Assembly (NCBI GenBank): GCA_019916065.1
Contig: CM034243.1
Location: forward strand, 806,001-870,000
Origin: Vitellaria paradoxa
Taxonomy: Eukaryota; Streptophyta; Magnoliopsida; Ericales; Sapotaceae
Direction: 5' to 3'
DNA length: 64,000 bases
Below are positions 1 through 11,155 of the stretch, one piece after another. A program made the position numbers and the translations under genes. Under the pieces are notes generated by a model, which was given only the letters and a program-made list of their open reading frames with translations, was not told the origin of the DNA and searched no databases. The stretch's first letter is position 1. The number at the start of each line of letters is the position of its first letter.

Positions 1-2
1 GT

Positions 3-824
3 AACAGATCTAACGGATCCCGTGAATACATTGTGAACTTGTTTTGTCAGTGTGCTTATGCTCCCACAGTTGCAGCATTTAAGGAGCAGTTAGATGTTTT
101 GAAGAGAGAATGGGGTGCAATTGTGGATAACTTTTTGAGTGAATTGCTTGTGCAAAATTGGACTAATGCGTATTCTTGTACTAGAAGGTATGGTGAGATG
201 TCTTCAAATGCCATTGAATCTTTTAACTCATGGATTCTTGATGCAAGAAATATACCAGTGGCACATTTGGTGGACAAGATAAGGGTTAAATTAATGGAAT
301 AGTTTGCCATAAGAAAGCTTGATGCTACAAAGTGGAATGATGTTCTATGTCCAAGAATGGAAGAAAAGTTTAATGCACTTGTTGATACTGGTAGAACATG
401 GACCATCAAGATGTGTTCAGATAGTATTTATGAAGTATTTTCTAATCCTTCAACAACTGTTGATTTGGTGAATTGTACATGTTCTTGTTATGGTTGGCAA
501 ATTTCTGGTTTTCCATGCTCTCATGCATTTGCTGTTATTGGGAGGATTAACAGACCTTTGAGTGAGTTTGTTGATGAGTACTTTCATGTTGATAATTACA
601 AATTGGCATATGAAGGTGTGATTGTTCCAATACCAACAGATATAATCCAAGAGTTTGCAGACTGTAATAGTTCAATATTACCTCCAATAACACGGAGACC
701 AGCTGGAAGGCCGAAGAAGCGTAGGATTAGATCAACTGGTGAGCTTGTACGAAGAATTCGTTGTAGTCGTTGTGGTCGCATGGCCTCTCATAATAAGAAG
801 ACTTGCAAAGAGCCGTTGAGTTGA
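3..824 (+). pseudogene. MULE transposase, C-terminal part, with in-frame stop
   Basis: One reading frame is open from the left window edge to the TGA at 822-824, except for a single TAG at 300-302. Upstream of it the frame reads the typical MULE post-catalytic region (YGEMSSNAIESFN, then ARNIPVAHLVDKIR). Downstream come a SWIM zinc finger (CTC...FPCSHA, about 475-530) and a terminal zinc knuckle (CSRC...H...C, about 757-812), the last preceded by the basic stretch RRPAGRPKKRR. These are the standard C-terminal modules of MuDR-class transposases, which cut and join element ends in the nucleus. The catalytic DDE core would lie mainly beyond the window. The stop truncates the protein before both zinc modules. 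Frame and domain order are otherwise intact, so the inactivation looks recent. Confidence 0.88.
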
Positions 825-1557
825 ATTGTTTTTTTTTTTCCAAAATTATGCTGTGAAGAAGTCTGTTATTGTTTGTTTGTTATGGTACTGTTTTTGAATT
901 AATAATGAGAATGAGTATGTTTCAATCCATTTTGTGATAGTTATTTATTCAGCGATATTCGTTTTAATGTTGGTATTGAGAATGACAGCGGTATAAAACA
1001 GTACCGGTACTGTTTTTATTAATACTGGTACTGTTTGTAATAGTGTGTCAATTTTAGATTTGCAGACAGTACCATTGTCATTTTTATGTTTAAATGACAT
1101 AAAAATTTGTTGGTGACAATAGTTGTAAGTGTTTTCGCAAGTAAACTTCATTTGTAATACGTTGGTATTGAGATACTTCATACAAACAATACCGGTATAA
1201 AACAGTGCCGGTACTGTTAATATTAATACCGGTACTGTTTCCAATGGAGTATCAATCGGCACTGTTTGTAGCACTATCAACATCACAAGAATCAACATCC
1301 CAAGAATTATCATACAAATCGCAAAAATCATGACTATTTATGTTAGCACAAATAGTACCATTAACTGAACATTGACTAATTTGTATTAGCATAAATTGTA
1401 CCATTCAATTTACAGGAAAAAAATGTTGAATATACAAGTATATTGTTAAAAAGAAACAGAGTGTGAACTAATACTGTTTTAATTACAATCACAATGTTTG
1501 TACACCAGTAATGGACAGAAATTGTGATAGCATCTTTGCTCTGTAAACTTGTACAGC

Positions 1558-4363
1558 TTATTCTGAAAGTATCGGTTCAAGTTGTTCGTCATTTGATATG
1601 CATTGCATTACGTAGCACATCATTGGCCCACAGTCAACACTGCACACAAGATGTTATAGGTTGTAAGAATTTACTTAGAGGTGTTCAACAATTTGCATGA
1701 ATAAAAAAGGGTGTGGCTTACGTTGTAGATCTTTGTTGTGGGCAATTTGCTGCAGAAATAATTGGGTATTCGAATTCCATGCTGGTGTGTTCAATATTTT
1801 TTGTTATTGGATCATTGAGGTATTGGTCTTTAAGTTTCGATTCCACATACTCTTTCTGATACAATATGACAAATGTGGAGACAGTATGAGTTTTAATAAA
1901 CAGTACCGGTACTGTTGTAAATAGTAGAAAAGAGTACCAATGAATTTATGTATAAAATTTACACACAGAATCTTACCACTTTCCTTGCATCCTCAAGATA
2001 CATATCTTTGGAATTTGCTCTACGTGGTTTCATGGAATTATAATATATCCATGTCCACGTGTCTCTATCCAATACCAAAAGGGTCCAATGGTTGGAATCA
2101 ACAGGAATTCTCGTTCCACTTGTATTCAAAAGGAATACAAGTAGTCTGTATGTATTAGATAGTTGCAGCTTTTGATCAATATGAGTTTTACGAGCTGTAT
2201 GATGTCTCTCAAATACCACAAATGTCTGCAACAATAAAAAATGCATGTTGTCAAATACCACATGCTTGCGGTACTGTTTCCCCTAAGATGCATGCTCTCG
2301 CAAAAAATAGTACCGAATGATTGTAGTATGCCAACAGTAATATGAAAATAAAAAAGAAGTCTCATATCCATTGCATAGCTGACAGTATCATATGGATGAC
2401 AGTACCACATGTATGCGGTACTATTTTTATGTATAAGATGAATACTATTTGAAAAACAGTACCAAACGATAACAGTATGCAAATAGTACCAGATGAATGC
2501 TAGTTAAAAAACAGTACCGGACGATTATAGTATGTAAACAGTACCAGATGAATGTTAGTTGAAAAACAGTATCGAATGATTATAGTATGCAAACAGTACC
2601 AGATGAATACTAGTTGAAAAATAGTACCGAACGATTATAGTATGTAAACAGTACCAGATGAATGCTAGTTGAAAAACAGTATCAAATAATTATAGTATGC
2701 AAGCAGTACCACGTAACTAAAAAAGAAGTCATATCCACGCCATTTGCTGACAGTACCACATGGTCGAGAGTACCACATATATGCTGTACTATTTCTGAAA
2801 ACATTTATGCTCTAGAAAAAGAGTACCAAATATATATAGTATGCAAAAAGCACAATTAAACACAGAAAGATGTCACATATCTTACCCAACACAAACTGCT
2901 GAAGTATAAGCATTTTTTGGGGAAAAGTGATGTTGATTGATTCATGTTGTGTTGATTCCATATAGCGTGCATGACAGTCAATTAGCTGGGCAAATATTGT
3001 GATTAGTAAATATCAGATTAATTTGTTGAATTTAAGAAATAGTCAACATACGTTATTAATTTTGTAGAAATATAAGTTAATCATATATGCCTACCATGTT
3101 TGATATACTCTCATTTGCTATGAGGTTATAGATATCTTCAATGCTGATCATGCAGAGTGGTTCATTTAGTATAGCCCAAACAGTTGCACTGTGTTGTGTG
3201 TATACAGTGAGCAGTGAGATGTCAACAAGATCAGCTAAAAAAAAAAACAACAACAACATGAGTTAAGTTTGAAATGTTTATGTTAACAGTACCAGATAAA
3301 GGAATGACAGTACCAATTATTGTAAAAAATAGAGAACAATACCAGATGATAGCAAGTAATTTTTTTTATAATTGACACTAATAAAAAAGAAAGAGTTAAA
3401 TATTGTCTTACGCTTTCCCCTCATTATCTGTTCCTTTTCTATGTCCGATAGATGTGTGTTTTGTTGAAAAGTTAAAATAATCTGCTTAAGTAAAGGTTGC
3501 TTGGGCTCGGGTTGATGTGTAGACAGTTGTAGAAAATCAATATTTATAACGTCAGATTCTATATCTTTCGGGACAACTGCCGCAGTGTCTGCTTTTTGTT
3601 TTTTGGTAACCTTCTTTTTACCACTATATGTGAACTCAGGATCTCTTTTCTTTTGGCGTGTTTTGTCCTTGAGCCTTTTGTACATTGAAGGTGGTTCGTT
3701 TGCAGCTAGAGTTTGTTTTTCATTGGTATCCGACTTCTTTGGCCTTCTAGTTGCTGCATGTTTCTGCGTCACCTGGTGGACGCTAGATTCGATAAGTTCA
3801 GACCTTAATAATTCAACAGGTTTGTGTTTTGCAGGTTGAGATTTTCATTGTCAAGGAACAACTTTGTCAGAATTTCATCTTTTTCCGCTATTTGCTTCTC
3901 CAATTCAGTAATTTGATCATCTTTTTTCCTTGACTTGTTGCTCCAGCTCTTATATTTGTTCACGATTCAAAATTGATAAAACTGAAGCAACTGGATCATT
4001 ATTTTGCTGAACTGGTATTGTTTCTGCTGATGCAGCCTGTCTTGCCTCTTGTTCTGATTCCTCTTGTTCTGGTGCCTCTTGTTCTGGGACTTTTTCTGCT
4101 ATTTTGTCTGGTAAGGTGCCTTCATCAGATTCTAGTACTGTTTCTGGAAAAATTTCAGCTATGGCAGAGGGAACAGTACCAGATTGATCGAGTTCAGGAG
4201 TACAAGACACCTCTTGTTTTCGCTCGCTTTCAGTTGTCTTGTTCAAATGCACTATGTTTGTCTTCAGTTTTTGAAGAATGTCAGAAATTAGTAATTCATC
4301 ATCACTTGTTTTTTCTGAAGCAATGATGTATTCTTTTGTTTCTGTCCTTTCATCATCATCATT

Positions 4364-4395
<32 letters not shown>

Positions 4396-5860
4396 ATTGT
4401 TGTTGTCCATCCTCCTCCTCCTCGTCATCCTCCTTATCATCATCATCAAGATCAGGTACAATTACCTGATATTTTGTTCATCAATTATAGAATTCATTAG
4501 CATGTCCATGAATACATTGTTGAATCTAGAATGATTTTATTTATCAGATGTAAACAGTATCATGAAACACAAAAAGAGGTGACAAATACAAATAATAGCT
4601 GACAGTACCACACGGATGACAGTACCACATGTATGTGGTACTGTTTTTTTTAAGGATGCATGCTTGTTCAAAAACAGTACCGAATGTATATAGCATTCAA
4701 ACAGTATCATGAAACACAACAAAATAGTACCACATACATAAAAAAAAGAGGTCACAAATGCAAAGAATAGATGACAGTACCACATGTTTGTGGTACTGTT
4801 TTGTTAAGAATGCATGCTTTTTGAAACACAGTACCTAATGCATGGATGACAGTACCACATGTATGCGGTACTGTTTTTTGTATAAGATGAATTCTATTGG
4901 AAAAACAGTACCGAATATTCTTAGCATGCAAACATGATTTATTTTATCAGAAATAGTACCTGATTTTTATTCAACTTTTTGAGATTTATTTTTTTCAATG
5001 CATTGGACAATGGCTTGAGATCCCAGACTAGACATCTAGGTGTTGCACTCTTCTGTACTTGTTGGACCAGAGTGGTGTGCTCACAGATCCAGTACTACAT
5101 CATTTGTTAAGGCTGATCAGTTGAATGAAGTTCATAAGACAGTACCAACATATAATATAGAATATGATATGAAAATGTTACCGGTAACATCATGACATAG
5201 CCTGCAACACCTTTGTTCCTAGAATCTAAGTACAAACTGTTCTCCAAGAATTCCAGTATATGTGCACTCCAGTTGTATTGGCGGATTTGATCCAAATTTT
5301 CAACCAATGTTGTGTAGTGCCACGACAATGAATGTCCTTTGTTAAGGACAAACAACGTTGCAAAACAGAACAGTGTTAAAAGTCTTGCAACATCTTCTCT
5401 GCCAATACGTGTTTGTTCTTCAGCTGCCTGCCGCAAAGCATCAGATATGTTCTGTTTCTTAATTCGTCGCAACCCAGAGAATCTACGAGAGACGAATTCA
5501 GTGCCTGGCCTTGTGATTTTTTTGACACTGTCTATCAGTTGTTCACCATCTTCTATTGCAAACATTTTTCGCAACTCTTTTTCTCTGATGCGAAGCTTTG
5601 TTGAAAGCTTTGGACTGTGGGTCAAATGTTTTGATGATTGTTTCCACATCAACATCACTTTTCCTCGAGTAATCTTTGTTAATTTCACAGTTTAAAATAG
5701 TGAGGATGAGCTTCCAAAATGGAGAATGTTTAAGATATACATGGTGTGCTTTTGTCAAGTTGATGGTTTCAACTTCATTAATGACTGAGATTAGGTTCGA
5801 ACGGTACTGGATGTTCACCATGTTTGATTTTGTATGAGCGTGATTGCAATACCTGTAATT
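1558..5860 (-). pseudogene. Ulp1-like (C48) cysteine protease gene captured in MULE, broken
   Basis: Exons can be read on the - strand with plausible splice sites: about 5860-5182, 4467-3412, 3234-3095, 2985-2886, 2225-1977 and 1639-1558. The first encodes the helical N-terminal region seen in plant MULE-borne Ulp1 proteins (LLTLFCFATLF, YNWSAHILEFLENSLYL). The second is a low-complexity linker with a poly-Asp/Glu run (about 4341-4460), a coiled coil and basic stretches. The fifth carries the catalytic-His region (NHWTLLVLD) followed by YYNSM, where Ulp1 normally has Asp in the DS motif. The last carries the catalytic-Cys region (VDCGPMMCYVM) and a stop at 1558-1560. Damage: a frameshift near 5590, an in-frame stop at 3950-3952 and further frame changes between 3800 and 3950 within the coiled coil. 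Ulp1 proteases cleave SUMO-type conjugates; activity of this lineage is unknown. Confidence 0.72.
2448..2722. repeat. 55-bp tandem repeat, five copies
   Basis: The anchor GTTGAAAAA or its variant recurs at 2448, 2503, 2558, 2613 and 2668, an exact 55-bp period. Each unit holds two ACAGTACC-type motifs in the same direction, separated by a segment like GAATGATTATAGTATGCAA and followed by AGATGAATGCTA. The array sits in the intron between the exons at 2985-2886 and 2225-1977 of the Ulp1-like gene. Confidence 0.92.
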
Positions 5861-5899
5861 CGTAACCTTTGTTTTCTGTTAGAGATAAAATGCAAGATC

Positions 5900-6850
5900 A
5901 TCTAGATACAGTACCACTTCTATGACAGTACTGCATGTCTGACAGTACCACATCATGCGGTACTGTCTCACAAAATATGCTTGCTTCGCAAAAACAGTAC
6001 CGAATGATTATATCATGCAAAAAGCACCATTAAACAAAGAAAAGAATCATACATCCAATGAAATGATATACAGTACCGCATGTATGACAATACCATAGTC
6101 TGCGGTACTGTTTTTTTTATGATGCATGCCCGTTCAAAAACAGTACTGCATGACTCTATCATGCAAACATCATATTTAAACACAAAAATAGTTCACATAT
6201 CAAATGAATGACCGACAGTACCGCATGTATGACAGTACCATAGTCTGCGGTACTGTTTTTTTTAAGGATGCATGCTAAATCAAAAACAGTACCGCATGAC
6301 TCCATAATGCAAACATCATGTTTAAACACAAAAATAGTTCACATATCAAACGAATGAGAGACAGTACCGCATGTATGAAATATCACATGTCTGCGGTACT
6401 GTTTTTTTATGGATGCATGCTCGTTCAAAAACAGTACCGCATGACTCTATAATGCAAACATCATATTTAAACACAAAAATGGCTCACATATCAAAAGAAT
6501 GACCGACAGTACCACATGTATGACAGTACCATAGTCTGCGGTGCTGTTTTTTTTAAGGATGCATGCTCGTTCAAAAACAGTACTGCATTACTTTATCATG
6601 CAAACATCATATTTAAACACAAAAATAGTTCACATATCAAACGAATAAGAGACAGTATCGCATGTATGAAAGTATCACATGTCTGCGGTACTGTTTTTTT
6701 TATGGATGCATGCTCGTTCAAAAACATTACCGCATGACTCTATCATGCAAACTTCACATTTAAACACAGAAATAGTTGCAAATATCAAAAGAATGACCGA
6801 CAGTACCGTATGTATGACAGTACCACATGTCTGTGGTACTGTTTCATATT
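5900..6850. repeat. ~145-bp tandem repeat, seven copies, upstream of the Ulp1-like gene
   Basis: The anchor GCGGTACTG recurs at 5957, 6102, 6247, 6393, 6538, 6684 and (as GTGGTACTG) 6833, so periods are 145, 145, 146, 145, 146 and 149 bp. Each unit carries direct ACAGTACC copies, an inverted GGTACTGT and a third ACAGTACC after the GATGCATGC segment. Units alternate between ACCGACAG and GAGACAG starts from 6219 on, so the later array is built of ~291-bp dimers. It lies 5' of the protease start, where a promoter would be expected. Confidence 0.9.
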
Positions 6851-7989
6851 AGGCCATTGTAAAAATAGCAACGATTATACGTTTTAGGAGAAACTAAATA
6901 TATAATACAGTACCACAAAACCTGTTATTAGAAAGATAATCGAAAACCCTAAACAGTACCACACAATAAATATTCAAACCCTCGATATGTATTTTATCGA
7001 AAAACCCTAAAGAGTACCTTTAATCGAAAATAGTACCTGTTTATTGCGAAGGACTGTAATGTGTGCATTTGCTTGGCGAAAAGTTAGGGATCGATTGAGG
7101 CTTTATTTGGAAGAAGTTTTGATTAGTTTTCAGATGATTTGTGAAGAAGTTGGAAAGTTGCGGAACGTTTCCGATAAAACAGGGGGATTTTCAAATAACA
7201 GGTTTTGTGAGTGAAAGATGCGCGAGGTCCTTTTTTGTCTTTTCGTTGTAAATATGACTTATTCACAAAAAATTTTTAAGGGTATGACTTAAATCCTTAA
7301 AAGTTTATAAATTGTGACCGGCCTCCAAAACCCTCATTTATTCATTCTAGTCGGAGTGGGCTGAATTTGATTTGGATTGAATTAATTTATTTGGGCGGGA
7401 ATTTATTAATTGGGCTGAATATTGGGCTTGAGGCCCACTTGGTTTGCATTTAGTTGCACCTAAAACTACTCCAAATTTGATACTAACCTGTTTACTCGTT
7501 CTTTTTTATTTAATTTGAACCCCGATTGATGTCCCTGACCCGATTAAGAACTCACTTGAACCAACCCATTTCTGCATGCGAACTCTTGTACACTTTTTGC
7601 TGTCTTTAGACACCTGGATGGATGCATGAATTTGATACAGTGATGCTCCCTTAAACTCAATTCCTTTTCTTTCATTTTCTTTACCTAAGCGGTGCCCATT
7701 TTAGGGTTGTGTGTTGAAAATATAATAGATATTATGTATGTGAATACGGCAACATCAAAAAAATAAATAAATAAATGCAAAAAATATATTTGTTTGTTTC
7801 ATAATTTTACTACCTAAAGATGAAAGAATAGAACAATGTTATTTTTTATTAATTTGTATATTGCAGCTATGATCTTCCTTTCAATACTTATCCGTATTAT
7901 GATTTTCCATGAAAATTGTATTAGTTAGGAAGAGAGTTTTTTTGCTAAAAGAAATAAAAAAATAAATAGAACAAGTCAATTTCTACTGT

Positions 7990-8359
7990 GGTGTTTGAAT
8001 GATAAAAAAATACAATGAAAGTAAAAAGATTTGATCAGGGATGGATTCATGAGTGGGCGGGCAAGTGGGGGCAGCTATTCCCACTGACTGTTAAAAGTTT
8101 ATATATTTTATATATTTTTTTTATAATTTTTTTATTCTTTAATATATAAATATATAAATTACCCCTACTGAAATTTAGTTGTTATTTAAAAATTTTTAAT
8201 GTTTACTTTTTTTTTTAAATTTTATCCCACTCAACAAAATGCTTGAATCCACCCCTGAATTTGATGCAAAAGTGATATGTAATAAAATTTAATTAAAAAA
8301 TAAAAAAATTAGTAAAAATTAAAAGATTTTAATTGATTTTAATCGATAAACCAAACACC
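7990..8359. mobile_element. AT-rich MITE-like element split by a nested insertion
   Basis: The left end GGTGTTTGAATGATAAA and right end ...GATAAACCAAACACC are imperfect inverted repeats. The inner sequence (AATACAATG..., then GCAAAAGTGATATGTAAT...) is closely related to the element at 10843-10978. It is interrupted at 8035/8258 by the hAT-type element. Confidence 0.5.
8036..8257. mobile_element. Non-autonomous hAT-type element (222 bp)
   Basis: The ends are CAGGGATGGATTCA on the left and, reverse-complemented, CAGGGGTGGATTCA on the right, the CAGGG form common for hAT termini. The flanks GATTTGAT (8028-8035) and AATTTGAT (8258-8265) form an 8-bp target duplication with one mismatch, the size expected for hAT. 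No coding capacity. Confidence 0.72.
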
Positions 8360-10842
8360 AAGTAGCAATCAACATCGTGCATGCGCTATAATATTTGATT
8401 TTGAATATGAAAATGGTTACTTCGGGAGGTTATCCATGTATGCATGGGTGGCACTCACCTTACAATGTGGGAGAAACGAAGAAAAGTACAGGTTTTTACG
8501 GCCGGAAAAGTTTCTATTGGTATCTTTCTATCGGCCATTGGGAGGCATTGAGTCCCCCCCGGGTATATATATTTATATATGTCAAAATTAACCAAAATTT
8601 ATTAATTTTTATCAATTTATAATATTTTATTTTAATCAAATTTTATCAAAAATAAATTTTATATCAAATTTTTATACTTTTATTATACTTTTTAACTAAA
8701 ATTTCATCAACTGAACACTCAATAAGCATTTTTCTATCTCTTAATAAAAGCTAATGATGAATTATTTTGAAACAATACAAAAGGAAATTGGGATTCTCTG
8801 TCTTGAAAAATGATAATGCCAAAATAATATGCATTGTATTAATTAGTTGTATTATGATTATAAATTAATGTAGTAGCATTAACATAAAATGGTGTAACAT
8901 TAATATTCTTTTCTACATTATTAATTTAGTAATTAGGTTTTCGAAAGAATTGATGCTAATAAAAACATTATCTTAAAATTTTTTTTAGTTAAATTAAATT
9001 ATAGTGGTTTTAGCATGTTTAAAAGGCCATAAACACTGCATATTTATTGTGATTTATTTTTTTGAAAAATACATGTTTATTAAAATTAGAAATTAGATAT
9101 TAATTGGGACTTTTTTAAAACAATTATATTTAAGTTTTGTAATTTGTCTTAAATTTAATTTATAATTTCCATATTTATTAAGATTTTTTTAGAAAAAAAA
9201 TAAAAATAAAATGATTTTGCTGAGAAAATGAACATATGAACAGTAAGAGCCTAGCAAAAAGCCCAAGAGCACATGAGCAACTTGTGACTCTAGTCCTGAT
9301 TCAGAATTTGATTCCTGCCCAAAGCTGCAAAGACAAAGGGACAAGTTGACAGCAACGGAGTCAATTTCAAAATGGCCAGTGATGAGGACACACAAGCCAG
9401 GGCCTCAAGGTTTACAGGCAACTGCTATACATAGATTTGTTTTACTTTTTTTATTTTTTTTTTTGTTTTTGGTTTTTTTAAAATTATTATGGGTAAAATT
9501 CAAATGCGTTGGGAAGGAGGGAGAATGGATTAGAATTAAGCAGTAAATAAGCTGAGCTGAGTTGAGAACAATCGAGCCAAGTCGAGTTTAACTGAACTGA
9601 CTTTAATATCAGGTGTGTTTGGAATTGTATAAAAATGTATAAAATAAAATTATAAAAGTAAATATCTCGTAATTATTGTAGTGAGTAAAGAATTTAAATT
9701 TTACTGTGTCATAATTTATGTTTGTAGAGATTTGTAAAATTTTATTTTATTTTAAAAAATTTCAATAAGAGCCATCATTAGCTTTAGATTCATTTATTAA
9801 ATTTATTATAAGAATAGAAAGGACAAAAGTGAATCAAGCGAATCAATATGATAATTTCTCGTACCCAAATCAATTCTTTCTGTGGATTGTTTTATCAATA
9901 AAAACAGACAAATAATGAGAGGATATTAGTGTGTTTAAAATTATATAAATTTATAAAATTTAGTGCCTTATATTTTATGTTTTGTGCAATAAATAAAAAA
10001 ATTTAAATTTTATAATTTCGTAATTCGTATTTATAAAGATTTTTAAAATTTTTTATTTTTTAACTTCAAATAGTGTCTAAGAATAAAATCTTAATATAAT
10101 TTTAAAAAAATAAACAGAGAAGTGATTTTCATAATTTATACATCCCTTACTTTTAAAATTATATCATCACCCGACTGGGTAGACTCTACCAAATGAAGAA
10201 CCACCATAATCATTTTATTTTTCTATCATTCTCCTTCTTAAGAATTGATTTATTCTATTTATATTCAGCATATTATTTATCTCTCAATTTATAAGTGCAC
10301 GTACTCATTCTCTCTCGATAAATCTAATAATTTTTTTTTATCTCTCTACAAACTTATATTTTCATATTTTAACTCTAATATTTATTTTTTTTTCACGCAT
10401 AGCACACAGTACTTATAACTCTGAACTCACACAGTACAAACCCAGACCTTTTATCTTTCTGTCAATAATATTATTGCCTTCTTATTTTCTCCTTCTAGGT
10501 ATCTATTATCTCCGTCCGTTGCTCTCACCCAAATAAACACTCACTCACAAGAAGTCCAACTGTAGCACGCGGGCAGGAATCTTACTTTCTTTTCCACTTC
10601 AATGGTACAGAACGTATATCTGCACTATACCATATTCTTGGCTTTCAAATACTCGGATGGAATCTCATCTTTTTTTAGCTTGAGATTGAAGCCCGCCACC
10701 AGTCCAATCTTTTGTATTTCTGTTTCGGATGGACAAAAAAAAGTTTGCTCGTACAATCTTAAAGATCAAGCGTAGATTTGCTCAAAAGACCACTAGAATA
10801 TTGTAAGGGGAATCTTCTTTCGTACCAGCTGGGGGGGAGATT

Positions 10843-10978
10843 TGGTTAAAAAAATTATAATAAAAATACAAAGATTTGATGTAAAAGTTATATGTAACAA
10901 AATTTGATTTAAAAAAATAAAAAAATTTTAATAAATTTTGGTGAATTTTAATTTTTTTTAGTATACCAAACAGAACCT
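10843..10978. mobile_element. MITE-like element, uninterrupted relative of 7990-8359
   Basis: It runs from TTTGGTTAAAAAAATTA to the inverted ...TAGTATACCAAACAGAACC. The internal AGATTTGATGTAAAAGTTATATGTAACAAAATTT matches both sides of the split element at 7990-8359 but has only one copy of GATTTGAT. Boundaries are approximate. Confidence 0.45.
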
Positions 10979-11155
10979 AAATACAGCAATGGAGTCTCTC
11001 CCTCTCTCTACACGAAAATGGGTTAAACTGGGATTTATCAGTTCCGCATGCGTTTCTTACTCTACTTTGATTGAGAGAGAAGCAGGTAAACAAAGACGAC
11101 CCTAATCAAGGAGTAGCTTTGCAAAGTTTGTACAAAGATGCACTGGCACAACTTA

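Larger units (their letters stand above)
880..6960. repeat. Dispersed 8-bp motif ACAGTACC/GGTACTGT, about 50 copies
   Basis: Counting by eye gives roughly 50 exact copies of ACAGTACC or its reverse complement in about 6.1 kb, plus many one-mismatch versions (for example ATAGTACC, ACAGTATC). Copies lie 3' of the transposase, in every intron of the Ulp1-like gene and upstream of it, and almost never inside its exons (one at about 4171). At about 988 and 1900 two copies abut as the palindrome ACAGTACCGGTACTGT. Elsewhere in the window I saw one copy only (57437). Chance would give well under one in 6 kb. Confidence 0.9.
1..7320. mobile_element. Decayed Mutator-like element (MULE) with Ulp1-type protease gene
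   Basis: The segment pairs a MULE transposase C-terminus (+ strand, open to the window start) with a convergent, intron-containing Ulp1/C48-type protease gene (- strand). Transposase plus Ulp1 is the known gene content of Kaonashi-type (KI) MULEs in plants. All introns and intergenic parts share one motif family (ACAGTACC/GGTACTGT), which stops near 6960 and ties the two genes into one unit. The left end lies outside the window. The right end near 7320 is a guess from where the motif and the coding remnants stop; no terminal inverted repeat or target duplication could be checked because only one end is present. Stops and frameshifts in both genes mean this copy is not autonomous. Confidence 0.72.
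7321..11152. other. AT-rich gene-free stretch with MITE-like repeats
   Basis: No open frame here shows a recognisable domain. Three repeat elements are listed separately (7990-8359, 8036-8257, 10843-10978). A less AT-rich patch at about 9230-9430 has no identifiable coding content. Much of the rest is runs of A and T with short TTTGTAAAATTT-type patterns common to the whole window. Confidence 0.6.

Noticed and set aside
330..338. Empty placeholder entry at the end of the findings list
   Set aside because: It carries no claim and has interest 0; it should be ignored.
945..1331. 128-codon open frame on the - strand
   Set aside because: It is made largely of the repeated GGTACTGT/ACAGTACC motif read as protein (…TVPV…); no domain and no splice context.
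2126..2482. 118-codon open frame on the - strand
   Set aside because: Overlaps the protease exon in another frame and motif repeats; composition is repeat-driven.
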